From assembly GCF_032452875.1 (NCBI RefSeq), contig NC_083879.1:84143572-84207571 (forward strand): DNA of 64,000 nt, read 5' to 3'. Positions 31,746-43,600 of this stretch are shown piece by piece (the stretch's first letter is position 1; the number at the start of each line of letters is the position of its first letter). The translations under genes and the position numbers were made by a program. Source of the stretch: Bos javanicus. Taxonomy: Eukaryota; Chordata; Mammalia; Artiodactyla; Bovidae. The notes under the pieces are model-generated. The model was not told the DNA's origin. It saw only the letters and a list, made by a program, of their open reading frames with translations, and made no database searches.

Positions 31746-32860
31746 GGAACAATGGGACTGGAGGTGTAACTAGTTTAATTTATGTGGAAACTAACTTTGG
31801 TAAATAATTTTAATACTGGGAAAAACTAGACACATTAACTGAATTTTAGGAAGAAAAGAATCAAGGCATAACTCATACCTCATTCAGATGGCTGAGGTCC
31901 TGTGTTTATTTTTTCCCTTTTTGATGCTTCTCACTTACCCATGAATAATTACCATGAAAGGCATCACTACTATTAAGTAATGTAAGTTAAATCAGATAAG
32001 TCCTCATAAGAATCACTGTGGGCACTTTTGGTTAAAAAATATCATTGTGGGTATGGATAAGCTGAGTTTGATATTCAAATTCTTATAAGAGGAATTGAAT
32101 TATACATAAAAATAGGCATTCAAATAAGCTTTTTTTCTATAAATAATGTATGGAGTGCATTTTTTTTTCATTTTTATTACTATAATTAGGGTTTTAAAAA
32201 TAAGCTTGGGAAGTTAAAGCCTCTGGCCTGTGGCACTGTGTATCTTTAATGAACACATTTGAAATATTAACTAATTCCTTTAAGAATGATAAAGTCTTAT
32301 TCAGACTTGCTCATTTTCTTTCTAATTTAGATTCTTGGTTATAAGCAGCTCGGTAATATGTAGTTGGGAGTCCCTGGATGGAAATCATTTCACGACCTCC
32401 CAAATCTTCTTTTAAAAAGTCTATTAATATGCCTTTTATCTTTATAATTTGGAACAGCGAGTCATTCACTTTACATCTATTTCAATAATTTAAAACTAAA
32501 TGCAAAAGCAAGACAAAAGAACTTTGACATAAAGAAGAAAGAAATTTAGTTGAGTGGAATATTGCAGAATATTTCATATGGTTTTAGGTTGCTAGTTTCA
32601 CTTTATAGCCTGTAGAAAGAAATCATAGTGTTTCAGAGTGGACCTGAGATACATTATTTCCCTGGAAGGGGTTTGCTGGAACTATAGATACATGATAAAG
32701 TTCAAATAAGCCTGGTAAGTAGGGTTTTTCTAATACATGGAATAACAAGCCTTGAGGCACAAAAACCAAAATGTTGTTTACATAAATGGTAAATTTGAGG
32801 TAAAGAAGCTTATGTTGGATTTCAAGTTCTGCTTCATATTTCTCTGGGACCATGAATACA
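31746..32860. other. unassigned AT-rich DNA
   Basis: No repeat family or gene recognised. Confidence 0.5.
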
Positions 32861-32950
32861 TGAGAAACCTTTCTAAGACTCGTGTGTGAAATGGGATAAG
32901 CAGAGTGCCTGCCTTGTAGGGTTAAATGTGGGATTAAATGAGATAAAATT
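32861..32950 (+). mobile_element. MIR SINE relic, 3' part
   Basis: GTGTGAAATGGGATAAGCAGA, GTGCCTGCCTTGTAGGGTTAA and GGATTAAATGAGATAA follow plus-strand MIR. Confidence 0.65.
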
Positions 32951-32963
32951 TCCAGTATATGCT

Positions 32964-33277
32964 TCAGTTCAGTTCATTCGCTCAGTTGTGTCCAACTCTT
33001 TTCGACCCCATGGACTGCAGCACGCCAGGCCTCCCTGTCCATCACCAGCTCCTGGAGTTTACTCGAACTCATGTCCATTGCGTCGGTGATGCCATCCAAC
33101 CATCTCATCCTCTGTCGTCCCCTTCTCCTCCCGCCCTCAGTCTTTCCCAGCATCAGGGTTTTTTTCCAATGAGTCAGTTCTTCACATCAGGGAGTTTCAA
33201 AGTATGGGAGTTTCAGCTTCAGCATCAGTCCTTCCAATGAATGTTCAGGACTGATTTCCTTTAGGAGGGACTGGTTG
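32964..33277 (-). mobile_element. BovB 3' tail, antisense
   Basis: CAGTTCAGTTCATTCGCTCAG to TTAGGAGGGACTGGTTGAG, about the last 310 bp of BovB. Non-coding. Confidence 0.93.
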
Positions 33278-33640
33278 AGAAACTTTGTAAACTGCAGGTG
33301 CTGTTAGCCTGATATGGACTTTAATAGACTGCCATAGACTTTCATATATTAGGGCTTCTGCTGAATGTTTTATTCTGTGACAGTCTGAGTTATTTTTAAA
33401 AGTTTGTGTTGCCATCTCACATGCTATTGTTGCCAAATCTAAACAATGAGAGGAAGTGCCATGGTGGACTTGACTCTCCTTAATAAATAAGAACTTATTG
33501 GTGACAGTGTAACTTCTTCCCTTTTGATTTGAATGTCTTCGACTTCTTTTTCTTGCCTGATGCTCTGGCTAGGACCTTCAGTACTGTGTTGAAGAGAAGT
33601 GATAGGAGTGGACGTTCTCACCTTCTTCCTGATCTTTGTT

Positions 33641-34020
33641 ACTGTGCTCAGTTGCTAAGCCACATGGGACTCTCTGCGACTTCATGGGCTGCAGCATGCC
33701 GGGCTCCCCTGTCCTTCACTATCTCCCAGAGTCAGCTCAGTTTCATGTCTGTTGAGTTGGTGATGCCATCTAACCATCTCATCCACTGCTGCCCTCTTCT
33801 CCTTTAGCTTTCAATCATCCCCAGCCTCAGGGTCTTTTCCAAAGAGTCAGCTTTTTGCATCAGGTGGCAAAGTACTGGAGCTTCAGCTTCAGCATCAGTC
33901 CTTCCGATGAGTATTCAGGGTTGATTTCCTTTAGGATTGGCTGGTTTGATCTCCTTGCAGACTCTTGAGAGTTTTCTCCAGCACCGCAATTTGAAAGCAT
34001 CAATTTTTTGGCACTCAACC
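33641..34020 (-). mobile_element. BovB 3' part, antisense, inserted in L1
   Basis: ACTGTGCTCAGTTGCTAAGCC to GCATCAATTTTTTGGCACTC. The L1 reads CTGATCTT before it and AGAGGAA after it, with a TCATCTT variant just before the right junction, a likely decayed duplication. Confidence 0.88.
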
Positions 34021-34238
34021 TTAGTCATCTTAGAGGAATCACTTTCAGTTTTTTTTCACCATTGAGTATGATGTTAGCTGTGGGCTTTTCATATATGGCT
34101 TTTTATGTTTAGGTAATTTTCTTCTATTCCTAGTTTGTTGAGCATTTTTACTATAAATGAATGTTGACTTTTGCAACATGCTTTATCTATGTCATTTGTG
34201 ATGGTCATGTGAATTTTATCCTTTGTTTTGTTAATGTA

Positions 34239-34438
34239 GTTCAGTTCAGTCCCTGAGTTGTGTTCGATTCTTTGCAACCCCACGAACTGCAGCATGCCAG
34301 GCTTCCCTGTCCATCACCAACTCCCGGACTTGCTCAAACTCCTGTCCATTGAGTCGGTGATACCATCCAACTATCTTATCCTCTGTCATCCCCTTCTTTT
34401 CCTGCCTTCCATCTTTCCCAGCATCAGGGATATTAATT
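34239..34438 (-). mobile_element. BovB 3' tail, antisense, inserted in L1, 8-bp TSD
   Basis: GTTCAGTTCAGTCCCTGAG to TCTTTCCCAGCATCAGGG. TTAATGTA is present at 34231-34238 and 34443-34450 in an otherwise continuous L1. Confidence 0.9.
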
Positions 34439-35500
34439 CATTTTAATGTACTGAAACATATTTTATCCTAGGACTAATTCCCACTTTGTCATGATTTATT
34501 ATACTTTTAATGTGCCGTTGAATTCAGTTTGGTGGTATTTTGCATCAATACTTGTCATGGATATTCGTCTGTAGTTTTCTTTCTTTGTAGTATTTTTGGT
34601 TTGGTATAAGGGTAATACTGTCCTCATAAAACACTCCTTTGACTTCAACTTTTGGGAAGAATTTGAGAAGGATTGGCATTAATTCATCTTTAAATGTTTG
34701 GTAGAATTCTCCAGTGAAGCCGTTTGGGCTTGGAATTCTGTTTGGAAGTTTTGATTACTCGTTCAGTCTCCTTACTAGGTAGAGATCTGCTCAAAACTTT
34801 TGTTTCTTTATGATTCAGTACTGGAGTGCTATGTATTTTAGAAATTTATTCATTTCTCTTGAGTTATCCAATATTGACGTATAATTGTTCATAGTGATCT
34901 CTTATACTCTTTTTTATGTCTGTGGCATTAATTACAATATCTCCTCTTTCATTTCTGATTTATGTATTTGAGTTTTCTCTTTGTCATTTTATTGATCATT
35001 TCTATAAACAACTCTTGACTTCATTGATCCTGTATTTTTCCATTCTCTATTTTATTTATTTCTGCTCTAGTCTTTATTATTTCCTTCCTTCTGGTAAGTT
35101 CGGGCTCAGTTTTGCTTTTCCCCTGTTTCCTTGATGTGTAAAGTTTTGTTTTGTTTGGAGATCTTTCTTCCTTTGCATGCGTTTACTGCTGTAAACTTTC
35201 CTCTTGGTACTGACGTACTGCGTCCTGTGTTTTTGGTATGTTGTGCTTTTGCTTTTATTAGACTCAAGATGTTATTTAATTTCCCTTATGATGTTTTCTT
35301 TGACTCATTGGTTTTTCAAGCCTGTGTTGCTCAGTTTCCACATATTTGTTAATATTTCAGTTACTTGTCTAATATTGACTTTTGGTTTCACTCAGTGGCT
35401 GTGGCTTCCACCCTTTTATGTTTGTAAGACTTGTTTTGTGGTTAAATGTGTTACGTGATCTCCTCTGGAGAATGGCGCACCCTGGAAAAGACAAGCTTGC

Positions 35501-35942
35501 TGCTGGTGCTGGGTGCAGTGTTCAGGTCTGGTAGCCGTCTTGGTCTATAATGGTCAAGTCCTCTCTTTCCTTGCTGGTCTTCTGTCTGATTGTTCCAGAC
35601 ATTATTGAAAGTAGGGATATATTAGTCAAGGTTATCCAAAGAACACAAATCAATGGGATAAAAAGGACATTTTTAAAATTAGCAATTGTCTTATGTGATT
35701 CTGTATCTTCCTTTCAGGAGAGGCAGGAAAAATTCACTCCCATCAGAGAAATCCTAGGCAACCTTAAATATCCTGCTGAAAACATTTCTGTACATCTTGA
35801 ACAGGGAGATATTTCTTAGTCTTAAATTATAGTTTCCATTTACCATTTGTAAAGTGATTCAGACAATTGCACCTGTTTTCCATGTGAGTAATTATTACTT
35901 GGAAAAAAGGATAAAGTGAAAACAAAGGAAAAGGTAACCCTT
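35501..35942. other. unassigned; possible LTR relic
   Basis: TATTAGTCAAGGTTATCCAAAGAAC near 35621 (in part) resembles the start of an ancient mammalian LTR-like repeat, without enough support to name. No gene. Confidence 0.4.
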
Positions 35943-35952
35943 AAGACAGACA

Positions 35953-36217
35953 ATGGCAACCCACTCCAGTACTCTTGCCTGGAAAATCCCATGGATGGAG
36001 GAGCCTGGTAGGCTACAGTCCATGGGGTTGCTAAGAGTTGGACACGACTGAGTGACTTCACTTTCAGTTTTCACTTTCATGCATTGGAGAAGGAAATGGC
36101 AACCCACTCCAGTGTTCTTGCCTTGAGAATCCGAGGGACGGGGGAGCCTGGTGGGCTGCCATCTATGGGGTCACACAGAGTCGGACACGACTGAAGCAAC
36201 TTAGCAGCAGCAACAGC
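35953..36217 (+). mobile_element. Bov-A2 SINE with perfect 10-bp TSD
   Basis: Plus-strand dimer, missing the first few bases of the first monomer, ending GACTTAGCAGCAGCAACAGC. AAGACAGACA is duplicated at 35943-35952 and 36218-36227. Confidence 0.95.
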
Positions 36218-36227
36218 AAGACAGACA

Positions 36228-37019
36228 CATTGAAAAAGTAAGTTGTGCAAAATCACATTCCAAGGTGAATACCCTTTATGGGGTCTTCTGTAGACCTCCA
36301 GCTTACTTAGTTCAGAATAACCTTGACTGACAGAAGTACAGGAATTATAGGGGAGGGGATTCCTACTGAGAAAGAAGGATGTCAGAATCCATGTGTGTTA
36401 GAAACCCAATGATTGTTTTACTTTTCTAAGACAATTTAACAGAATTCAATTCTCAGGTCAAAGAATGGACATGCATTTAATGATGTGACCTGAAATTGAT
36501 GTACTTCAGAAATACTGTCCCTAAGCGTTTGGAAGAGATGCTGCTTTAAAAGTGTCAAGAAAATAGAAAGAAAGGGAGATGCTATTGCTTAAGTCTTTTT
36601 AAATTCTCAAGATAGCAGTGGCATAATAAGTTTCTTTAATCTGCATCAGGATCATCTTACCAGAGGCAAGAAGTCCAGGTTTCACACAGCTGAGCACAGA
36701 ATGCTTTGGGCTTCTTCAGCAGATGGCTCAGGGTCAGTGGCCAACAACAATTTGTAACACAGCAATGATGCTCTGAGGAAGCCAGTTCTGTCCCTGTAAT
36801 GCAACCTGCTTTATGAAAAACAAAAGCGGATGGTGACTTTTTCTGTAGGGTAGAAAATTTGTCTTCCTTCTTCCCCCTTTCCCTCTCTTCCCTTCCTCCA
36901 TTCCTTCTTTCCAAGTCGTGGAGTCCACGGTGCTTAGTTTTTTCCTTGTTTGGGTAAACATACTGCATATGTAAATAAATTTATACCTAAAGGGATCTCA
37001 TCTAAAATTTGAACAATGG
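36228..37019. other. unassigned, no gene seen
   Basis: Includes a C/T-rich stretch at 36860-36915. A 103-codon minus-strand frame here has no recognisable product. Confidence 0.5.
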
Positions 37020-37031
37020 AAAAAATAGTAA

Positions 37032-39334
37032 GAGAATGCACTGGTCATAGAAAACACCCTCTTCCAACAACACAAGAGAAGACTCTACACATGGACATCA
37101 CCAGATGGTCGACACCGAAATCAGATTGATTATACTCTTTGCAGCCAAAGATGGAGAAGCTCTATACAGTCAGCAAAAACAAGACCGGGAGCTGACTGTG
37201 GCTTGGATCATGAACTCCTTATTGCCAAATTCAGACTTAAATGGAAGAAAGTGGAGAAAACCATTGAGGTACAACCTAAATCAAATCCCTAACAATTATA
37301 CAGTGAAAGTGAGAAATAGATTTAAGGGACTAGATCTGATAGACAGAGTGCCTGATGAACTATGGACGGAGGTTCGTGATATTGTATAGGACACAGGGAT
37401 CAAGACCATGCCCAAGAAAAAGAAATGCAAAAAAGCAAAATGGCTGTCTGAGGAGGCCTTATAAATAGCCGAGAAAAGAAGAGAAGTGAAAAGCAAAGGA
37501 GAAAAGGAAAGATATACCCATTTAATGCAGAGTTCCAAAGAATAGCAAGGAGGGATAAGAAAGCCTTCCTCAGTGATCAGTGCAAAGAAATAGAGGAAAA
37601 CAATAGAATGGGAAACACTAGAGATCTCTTCAAGGAAATTAGAGATACCAAGGGAACATTTCATGCAAAGGTGGGCTCAATAAAGGACAGAAATGGTATG
37701 GACCTAACAGAAGCAGAAGATATTAAGAAGAGGTGGCAAGAATACACAGAAGAACTGTACAAAAAAGATCTTCATGACTCAGATAATCACGATGGTGTGA
37801 TCACTCACCTAGGGCCAGACATCTGGAATGTGAAGTCAAGTGGGCCTTTAGGAAACATCACTACAAAGAAAGCTAGTGGAGGTGATGGAATTCCAGTTGA
37901 GCTATTTCACATGCTGAAAGATGATGCTGTGAAAGTGCTGCACTCAATATGCCAGCAAATTAGGAAAACTCAGCAGTGGCCACAGGACTGCAAAAGGTCA
38001 GTTTTCATTCCAATCCCAAAGAAAGGCAATGCCAAAGAATGCTCAAACTACTGCACAATTGCACTCATCTCACACGCTAGTAAAGTAGTGCTCAAAATTC
38101 TCCAAGCCAGGCTTTAGCAGTATGTGAACTGTGAACTTCCAGATGTTCAAGCTGGTTTTAGAAAAGGCAGAGGAACCAGAGATCAAATTGCCAACATGTG
38201 CTGGATCATGGAAAAAGCAAGAGAGTTCCAGGAAAACATCTATTTCTGCTTTATTGAGGATGCCAAAGCCTTTGACTATGTGGATCACAATAAACTGTGT
38301 AAAATTCTTCAAGAGATGGGAATACCAGACCACCTGACCTGCCTCTTGAGAAACCTGTATGCAGGTCAGGAAGCAACAATTAAAACTGGACATGGAACAA
38401 CAGACTGGTTCCAAATAGGGAAAGGAGTACATCAAGGCTGTATATTGTCACCCTGCTTATTTAACTTATATGCAGAGTACATTATGAGAAACATTGGGCT
38501 GGAAGAAGCAAAAGCTGGAATCAAGATTGCTGGAAGAAATATCAATAACCTCAGATATGCAGATGACACCACCCTTATGGCAGAAAGTGAAGAAGAACTA
38601 AAGAGCCTCTTGATGAAAGTGAAGGAGGAAAGTGAAAAAGTTGGCTTAAAGCTCAGCATTCAGAAAACTAAGATCATGGCATCCGGTCCCATCATGCATG
38701 GCAAATAGATGGGGAAACAGTGGAAACAGTGGCTGACTTTATTTTTCTGGGCTCCAAGATTTCTGCAGATTGTGATTGCAGCCATGAAATTAAAAGACGC
38801 TTACTCCTTGGAAGGAAAGTTATGACCAACCTAGACAGCATATTAAATAGCAGAGACATTACTTTGCCAACAAAGGTTTGTCTAGTCAAGGCTATGGTTT
38901 TTCCAGTGGTCATGTATGGTTGTGAGAGTTGGACTGTGAAGAAAGCTGAGCACCGAAGAATTGATGCTTTTGAACTGTGGTGTTGGAGAAGACTCTTGAG
39001 AGTCCCTTGGACTGCAAGGAGATCCCCTCAGTCCATCCTAAAGGAGAACAGTCCTGGGTGTTCATTGGAAGGACTGATATTGAAGCTGAAACTCCAGTAT
39101 TTTGGCCACCTAATGGGAAGAGCTGACTCATTTGAAAAGACCGTGATACTGGGAAAGACTGAGGGCAGGAGGAGAAGGGGATGACAGAGGATGAGATGGT
39201 TGGATGGCATCACCGACTCGATGGACATGGGTTTGGGGGGACTCCGGGAGTTGGTGATGGACAGGGAGGCCTGGTGTGCTGTAGTCCATGGGGTCGCAAA
39301 GAGTTGGACATGATAGAGAGACTGAACTGAACTG
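37032..39334 (+). mobile_element. longest BovB LINE copy in the window (2.3 kb), 12-bp TSD
   Basis: Plus-strand BovB truncated inside the endonuclease domain (starts GAGAATGCACTGGTCATAG) and complete to its 3' CTGAACTGAACTGA terminus. AAAAAATAGTAA is present at 37020-37031 and 39335-39346, fixing both ends. No later element interrupts it. BovB is an RTE-clade LINE known for horizontal transfer between reptiles and ruminants; it supplies the machinery for Bov-tA and Bov-A2. Confidence 0.97.
37206..39320 (+). pseudogene. BovB endonuclease-RT polyprotein remnant
   Basis: Decayed frame. The endonuclease C-terminal DHELLIAKF box is at 37206-37232; a deletion near 37265-37275 shifts frame; TAG at 37387-37389 replaces Gln; TAA at 37462-37464 replaces Gln; a one-base loss near 37530 shifts again; TAG at 38115-38117 replaces Gln; a one-base loss near 38695 shifts the C-terminal part into the 38720-39184 frame. 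RT motif A reads FIEDAKAFD where other copies have FIDYAKAFD, so the first catalytic Asp is altered. YADD is intact (around 38557). Open stretches: 37105-37389, 37608-38117, 38124-38708, 38720-39184. Not functional. Confidence 0.92.
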
Positions 39335-39346
39335 AAAAAATAGTAA

Positions 39347-40131
39347 AAATGAAACTTATTCGGCTAAAATAAGCAATATGTAATATGTGTATCTCTCTCT
39401 CTCTCTTTCTCTCACACACATATATATCAGGAACAAAAAGTTCCAACTTTTAGCAAAGTCTGAATCTTTTCTGATCATTTATAAAAACTATATCGTAAGT
39501 GGACACTATGTAAAATTAAGAAAATAATGATGGGAAGGCTGTTTGTGAGATTCAGAGAAAATGTGCTAGGAAGTGGCTCTCTTGTCTCCTCATTCCTTTA
39601 AAAGAAGGACTTGGCATTGTGGGCATTGCATAAACAAAAATGCAAGTTGTGAACAATTGAGCACTTGTACATTTTGATACCCATCTGTTTTAATAAAGAG
39701 TTTGATTTACTGAACTGCATCTAAAGGAAGCTTAGCTTTTATGACTCTGGAACCATCAGTTTACAGGGCAGCAACTTACTAGAGTTTTGAGAATATTGCC
39801 ACTGGGGAAATAAGAAAAATGAGAATAAAGCCTTTAGCATATTTATATTCACCAGCTTTCCTTTTCTCTTTCCTTCGCTGTCTTCTTTTTCCTTCTCTCT
39901 CCACTTCTTTGTGATCCATGGCAAGTCACTCACATCATTGTGTGACTGTTATAATGTTTCATAAAGTGTGCATCATAAATTCTGTCTGGTCTGCTTCAGT
40001 TTTAGTGAGGGCCAAATGAAATGATGCTTGTGAAAGTCATTTTCAAGACTGTAATATTCACTCTGTGTATACACATATCTATTACTATCACGTATCTCTA
40101 CTTGAAAAATATAATTTGTGTTTGTGAGTAA
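39347..40131. other. unassigned; CT/CA/TA microsatellite at its left side
   Basis: 39391-39428 is a compound (CT)n-(CA)n-(TA)n tract. The remainder shows no gene or repeat family. Confidence 0.5.
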
Positions 40132-40159
40132 AGTGTGTGTGTGTGTGTGTGTGTGCGCG
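40132..40159. repeat. (GT)n microsatellite at a SINE 3' end
   Basis: GT repeat passing into GCGCGTGC, directly joined to the 3' end of the antisense Bov-tA on its right. Confidence 0.93.
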
Positions 40160-40350
40160 TGCACACTCAGTCCTGTCTGACTCTTTGTGACCCCGTGCAC
40201 TTTAGTCTTTCAGGCTCCTCTATCCTTGGGCTTTCCCAGGCAATAATACTGAGTGGGTTGCCATTTCCTTCTCCAGGGGATCTTCCTGACCCAGGGATCC
40301 AACCCAGGTCTCCTGCATTGCAGACAGATTCTTTACCGTCTGAGCTTATT
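40160..40350 (-). mobile_element. Bov-tA SINE, antisense
   Basis: CACACTCAGTCCTGTCTGAC to CTTTACCGTCTGAGC. Complete except for the outermost tRNA-like bases. Confidence 0.92.
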
Positions 40351-40709
40351 TATAAATATAGTTATAAATAAATTAAATATAATTATCAAATTATTTTTAT
40401 CTACATTGTGAATTTGAGATTTATTTTTTTATTAATAGAATCTTGCCAGTAAAGACTCATGTGGGAGAATTAATGATCTTGAAACCTTGAACTAATAAAA
40501 TATGGTACACTGAACAAAATCGGTATTTGTCAAGGAGAAAACCAGTCTTGTAAAAATCTATTGACAGTCTGGTGTATTTTTGCAATTCTATTAAATTATA
40601 GATTGGAACTTTCCTTAGTTTCATATGTGTTTAAGTCAATAAACTTTTAACACACTCTGTGGTATGGGTGCATTGAATTCATAAGCAAAGAAGACAAGTT
40701 TCCAATAGT
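40351..40709. other. unassigned AT-rich DNA
   Basis: No gene or repeat family recognised. Confidence 0.5.
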
Positions 40710-41640
40710 CGAGATATTTAAGCAACCTAAGTGTCCACTGCCAGATGACTAGATAAAGAAGATGCGGTCCATGTATACAGTGGAATGCTCCTCGGCTATG
40801 CACAACGAAGAACGCCGTTCACAGCAACGTGGATGGACCCAGAGACTCTCATACCAAGGAAATGAGTCAGACAAAGACAAGTATCGTATGATATGTGGAC
40901 TCTGAAAAAAATGATACAAATGAATTTATTTGCAAAAGTAAAATAGACTCACAAACCTAGAAAATAAGTTTATGTTTGCCAAAGGGGAAAGTGGGGAGGG
41001 GATAAATTAGGAATTTGGAATTAACAGAGTCACAGCACTATGTTACTGTAAAATAGGTAGGTGAGAAGTGTCTTGTAATAACCTAGAATGGAAGAGAATC
41101 CGGGAAAGTTTTGTGCATGTGTGTATGGGACCGAATCGCTTTAGTGTACCCCAGAGTCATTGTAAATCAACTATCAGTTCAGTTTCGTCACTCAGTCGTG
41201 TCCGACTCTTTGCGACCCCATGGACGGCAGCATGCCAGGCCTCCCTGTCCATTACCAACTCCCGCAGTCCACCCAAACCCATGTCCATCGAGTCGGTGAT
41301 GCCATCCAACCATCTCATCCTCTGTCATCCCCTTCTCCTCCTGCCCTCAGTCTTTCCCAGCATCAGGGTTTTTTCCAATTAGTCAGTTCTTCGCATCAGG
41401 TGGCCAAACTACTGGAGTTTCAGCTTCAGCTTCAGTCCTTCCATTGAATATTCAGGACTGATCTCCTTTAGGATGGACTGGTTGAACCTCCTTGCAGTCC
41501 AAGGGACTCTTAAGAGTCTTCTCCAACACCACAGTTCAAAAGCATCAATTCTTTGGTGCTCAGCTTTCTTCACAGTCCAACTCTCACATCCGTACGTGAC
41601 TACGGGAAAAAATCAACTATATTTCAGTGAAAAAAAGAAG
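40710..41640 (+). mobile_element. L1 3' UTR, split by a BovB tail
   Basis: CCTAAGTGTCCACTGCCAGA, TACAGTGGAATGCTCCTCGG, GGACCCAGAGACTCTCATACC, TATGATATGTGGACTCTG, then ATTGTAAATCAACTAT | BovB | ATTTCAGTGAAAAAAAG, which is a standard L1 3' terminus with its A-tail. Confidence 0.85.
41175..41609 (-). mobile_element. BovB 3' part, antisense, perfect 11-bp TSD inside L1
   Basis: CAGTTCAGTTTCGTCACTCAG to CGTACGTGACTACGGGAAA. AAATCAACTAT is duplicated exactly at 41164-41174 and 41610-41620. Confidence 0.96.
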
Positions 41641-42046
41641 ACAAATGAACTTGCAACTGAATGAAAGGGTGTCTTTTCGGAGGTAAAGCCATTTCAGTGG
41701 CTGTAGGCATCCTCTCCAGCCTTCTCTCATCACTGGCTGCAGGGGCTCTGACACGCTGGCCTCTTCCAGTTGGTAGAGGTGTGTTCCAGTCTCGTGTGTT
41801 CCCTCCTGCCCTCCCCCCTCCCGTCCCTGTCCTCCTCCTTGGCTCCACTTTCTGTCTTTCCTTCCCTTACTCCTTTTATCCAAAGGGCCTGTTGCCCTGT
41901 GGTGCCAGCTGTGAGATCCAAGCAGCACAAGGCATGTTCTCTGACCTTCTGGAGTCACACTGTAGACGGAGGGGTGGGAAATGAGCAAACAGCAAGGCAG
42001 CCTATGAGGACATGTCCCAACAGGACTGAGGTGGACAGGGAGTCCG
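41641..42046. other. unassigned, pyrimidine-rich
   Basis: CT-rich (CTGCCCTCCCCCCTCCCG near 41808). Frames of about 107-123 codons on both strands overlap and carry no recognisable domain. Confidence 0.45.
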
Positions 42047-42383
42047 GTTCAGTTCAGTTCACTCACTCAGTCGTGTCCGACTCTTTTTGACCCCATAAAC
42101 CGCAGCATACCAGGCTTCCCTGTCCTTCACCAACTCCCTGAGTTTACTCAAACTCATGTCCATCGAGTTGGTGATGCCATCCAACCATCTGATCTTCTGT
42201 TGTCCCCTTCTCCTCTCACCTTCAATCTTTCCCAGCATCAGGGTCTTTTCCCAAAGAATCAGGTCTTCCCATCAGGTGGCCAAAGTATTGGAGTTTCAGC
42301 TTGAGCGTCAGTCCTCCCAGTGAATATTCAGGACTTATTTCCTTTAGGATGGACTGGTTGGATCTCCTTGCCGTCCAAGGGCG
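42047..42383 (-). mobile_element. BovB 3' tail, antisense
   Basis: GTTCAGTTCAGTTCACTCACTC to GGATCTCCTTGCCGTCCAAG. Non-coding. Confidence 0.93.
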
Positions 42384-43395
42384 GTCCAGAAACACAGCAG
42401 ATCAGTGAGCCTGAAGTGGGCGGGCGAGACCTCATGGGAGCGTTGTGGGTCTCCTGAGATGCCCGAAGGTCAGAAACAGTTAAGTTATGCGGATAATAAA
42501 AGTCAAGGTTACGTGATAAGATACGGTCCTTTACCGACTCTGTTTTGTAATCTCAGTGTGAGGTAGCACATAATGCAAACAATGAAAATGCTCCTGGTGG
42601 ATTCCAACTGATTTTAATTGTCTGCAAGGTTTATTTCTAGCACGGATACCTGTGCAGCAGTCCTGTTTTCCAGCTTCTTCCATCTCACACACCGTTGGCT
42701 GTAATATAACTGTACTAGGTGTCTGCACGCTGCTTACTCCGCCACCATAGAGCACCAGCCTGGTAAATAGCAGTCCGCAAACTGACGACTGTCCTCCTGA
42801 GGTTTGATCATCTGCCTCTGATCCTGGTAGTTGGGATCTTAGGTAGTTTTACTCGTAAATATAATTATATTTAATGATCTGTTTTATAAGCACGTTGGCT
42901 TGATAGTTGACTGAATTAGAATGTGGAAAAAAATAAAGAAATGTGGGCATCACACATTGTAGAAATGTTCCAAAATGTTCCTGATGTTGTGTATTTTTTC
43001 TACTTTCTTCTAGGTATGCCATAAGCACAACTTCATGATTATTAGTCTCAAACAACGTAACTGTGATGTAGATTTCTGTGACTGTTTCTTTCTACTTGTT
43101 CCAACCTTTCTTCTCCTCAGTAGAATGTATTCAGCATTGGGTACAAAGGATGCTGAATAGGTAGTTTTTATTTTTTAAGTGTAAAAGCAAAATCAAATTC
43201 ACGCAGGGAAGAAGAAAAGAAACACGTACAGAGCCTGTGGTGGACAGTTACTGACGTCGTACTAGAAAGGACAGTCTCCTTTAATACGTGTGCTCTGATG
43301 GAGCTGGAACTGGGCCAGAATTTTGGAGATGATCGAATTCTTTCCTGTACAGAAAGCAGCGACTTCTTTGAATTAGTGTTAAGACAAGAACTGAG
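42384..43395. other. unassigned, no gene seen
   Basis: No repeat family or exon recognised. Confidence 0.5.
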
Positions 43396-43600
43396 TTAGT
43401 GTTGGTCACTCGGTCATGTCCAACTCTTTGCAACCCCATGGATTATAACCAGGCACCTCTGTCCATGGGATTCTCCAGGTAAGAATACTAGAGTGGGTTT
43501 CCCTTCCCTTCTCCAGGGAATCTTCCTGACCCAGGGGTAGAACCTGTCTATGCCTGCACTGCAGGCAGCTTCTTTACCATCTGAGCCACCAGGAAAGTCC
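43396..43600 (-). mobile_element. Bov-tA SINE, antisense
   Basis: GTTAGTGTTGGTCACTCGGTC to CCATCTGAGCCACCAGGAAAG. Contains a short TATGCCTGCAC insertion relative to the usual B-box side. Confidence 0.92.

Larger units (their letters stand above)
33515..35500 (-). mobile_element. L1 ORF2 relic, antisense, interrupted twice by BovB
   Basis: Three collinear pieces of one antisense L1: 33515-33640 (CTCTGGCTAGGACCTTCAGTAC), 34022-34238 (CACCATTGAGTATGATGTTAGC), 34443-35500 (CTGTAGTTTTCTTTC, CAAGCCTGTGTTGCTCAGTTTC, GACTTGTTTTGTGG, CTGGAGAATGG). The order matches the reverse-transcriptase and C-terminal part of ORF2. Many stops; inactive. Confidence 0.85.

Noticed and set aside
38124..38708. 194-codon reverse transcriptase frame as a functional gene
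   Set aside because: Part of a 5'-truncated BovB with upstream stops, frameshifts and an altered motif A residue.
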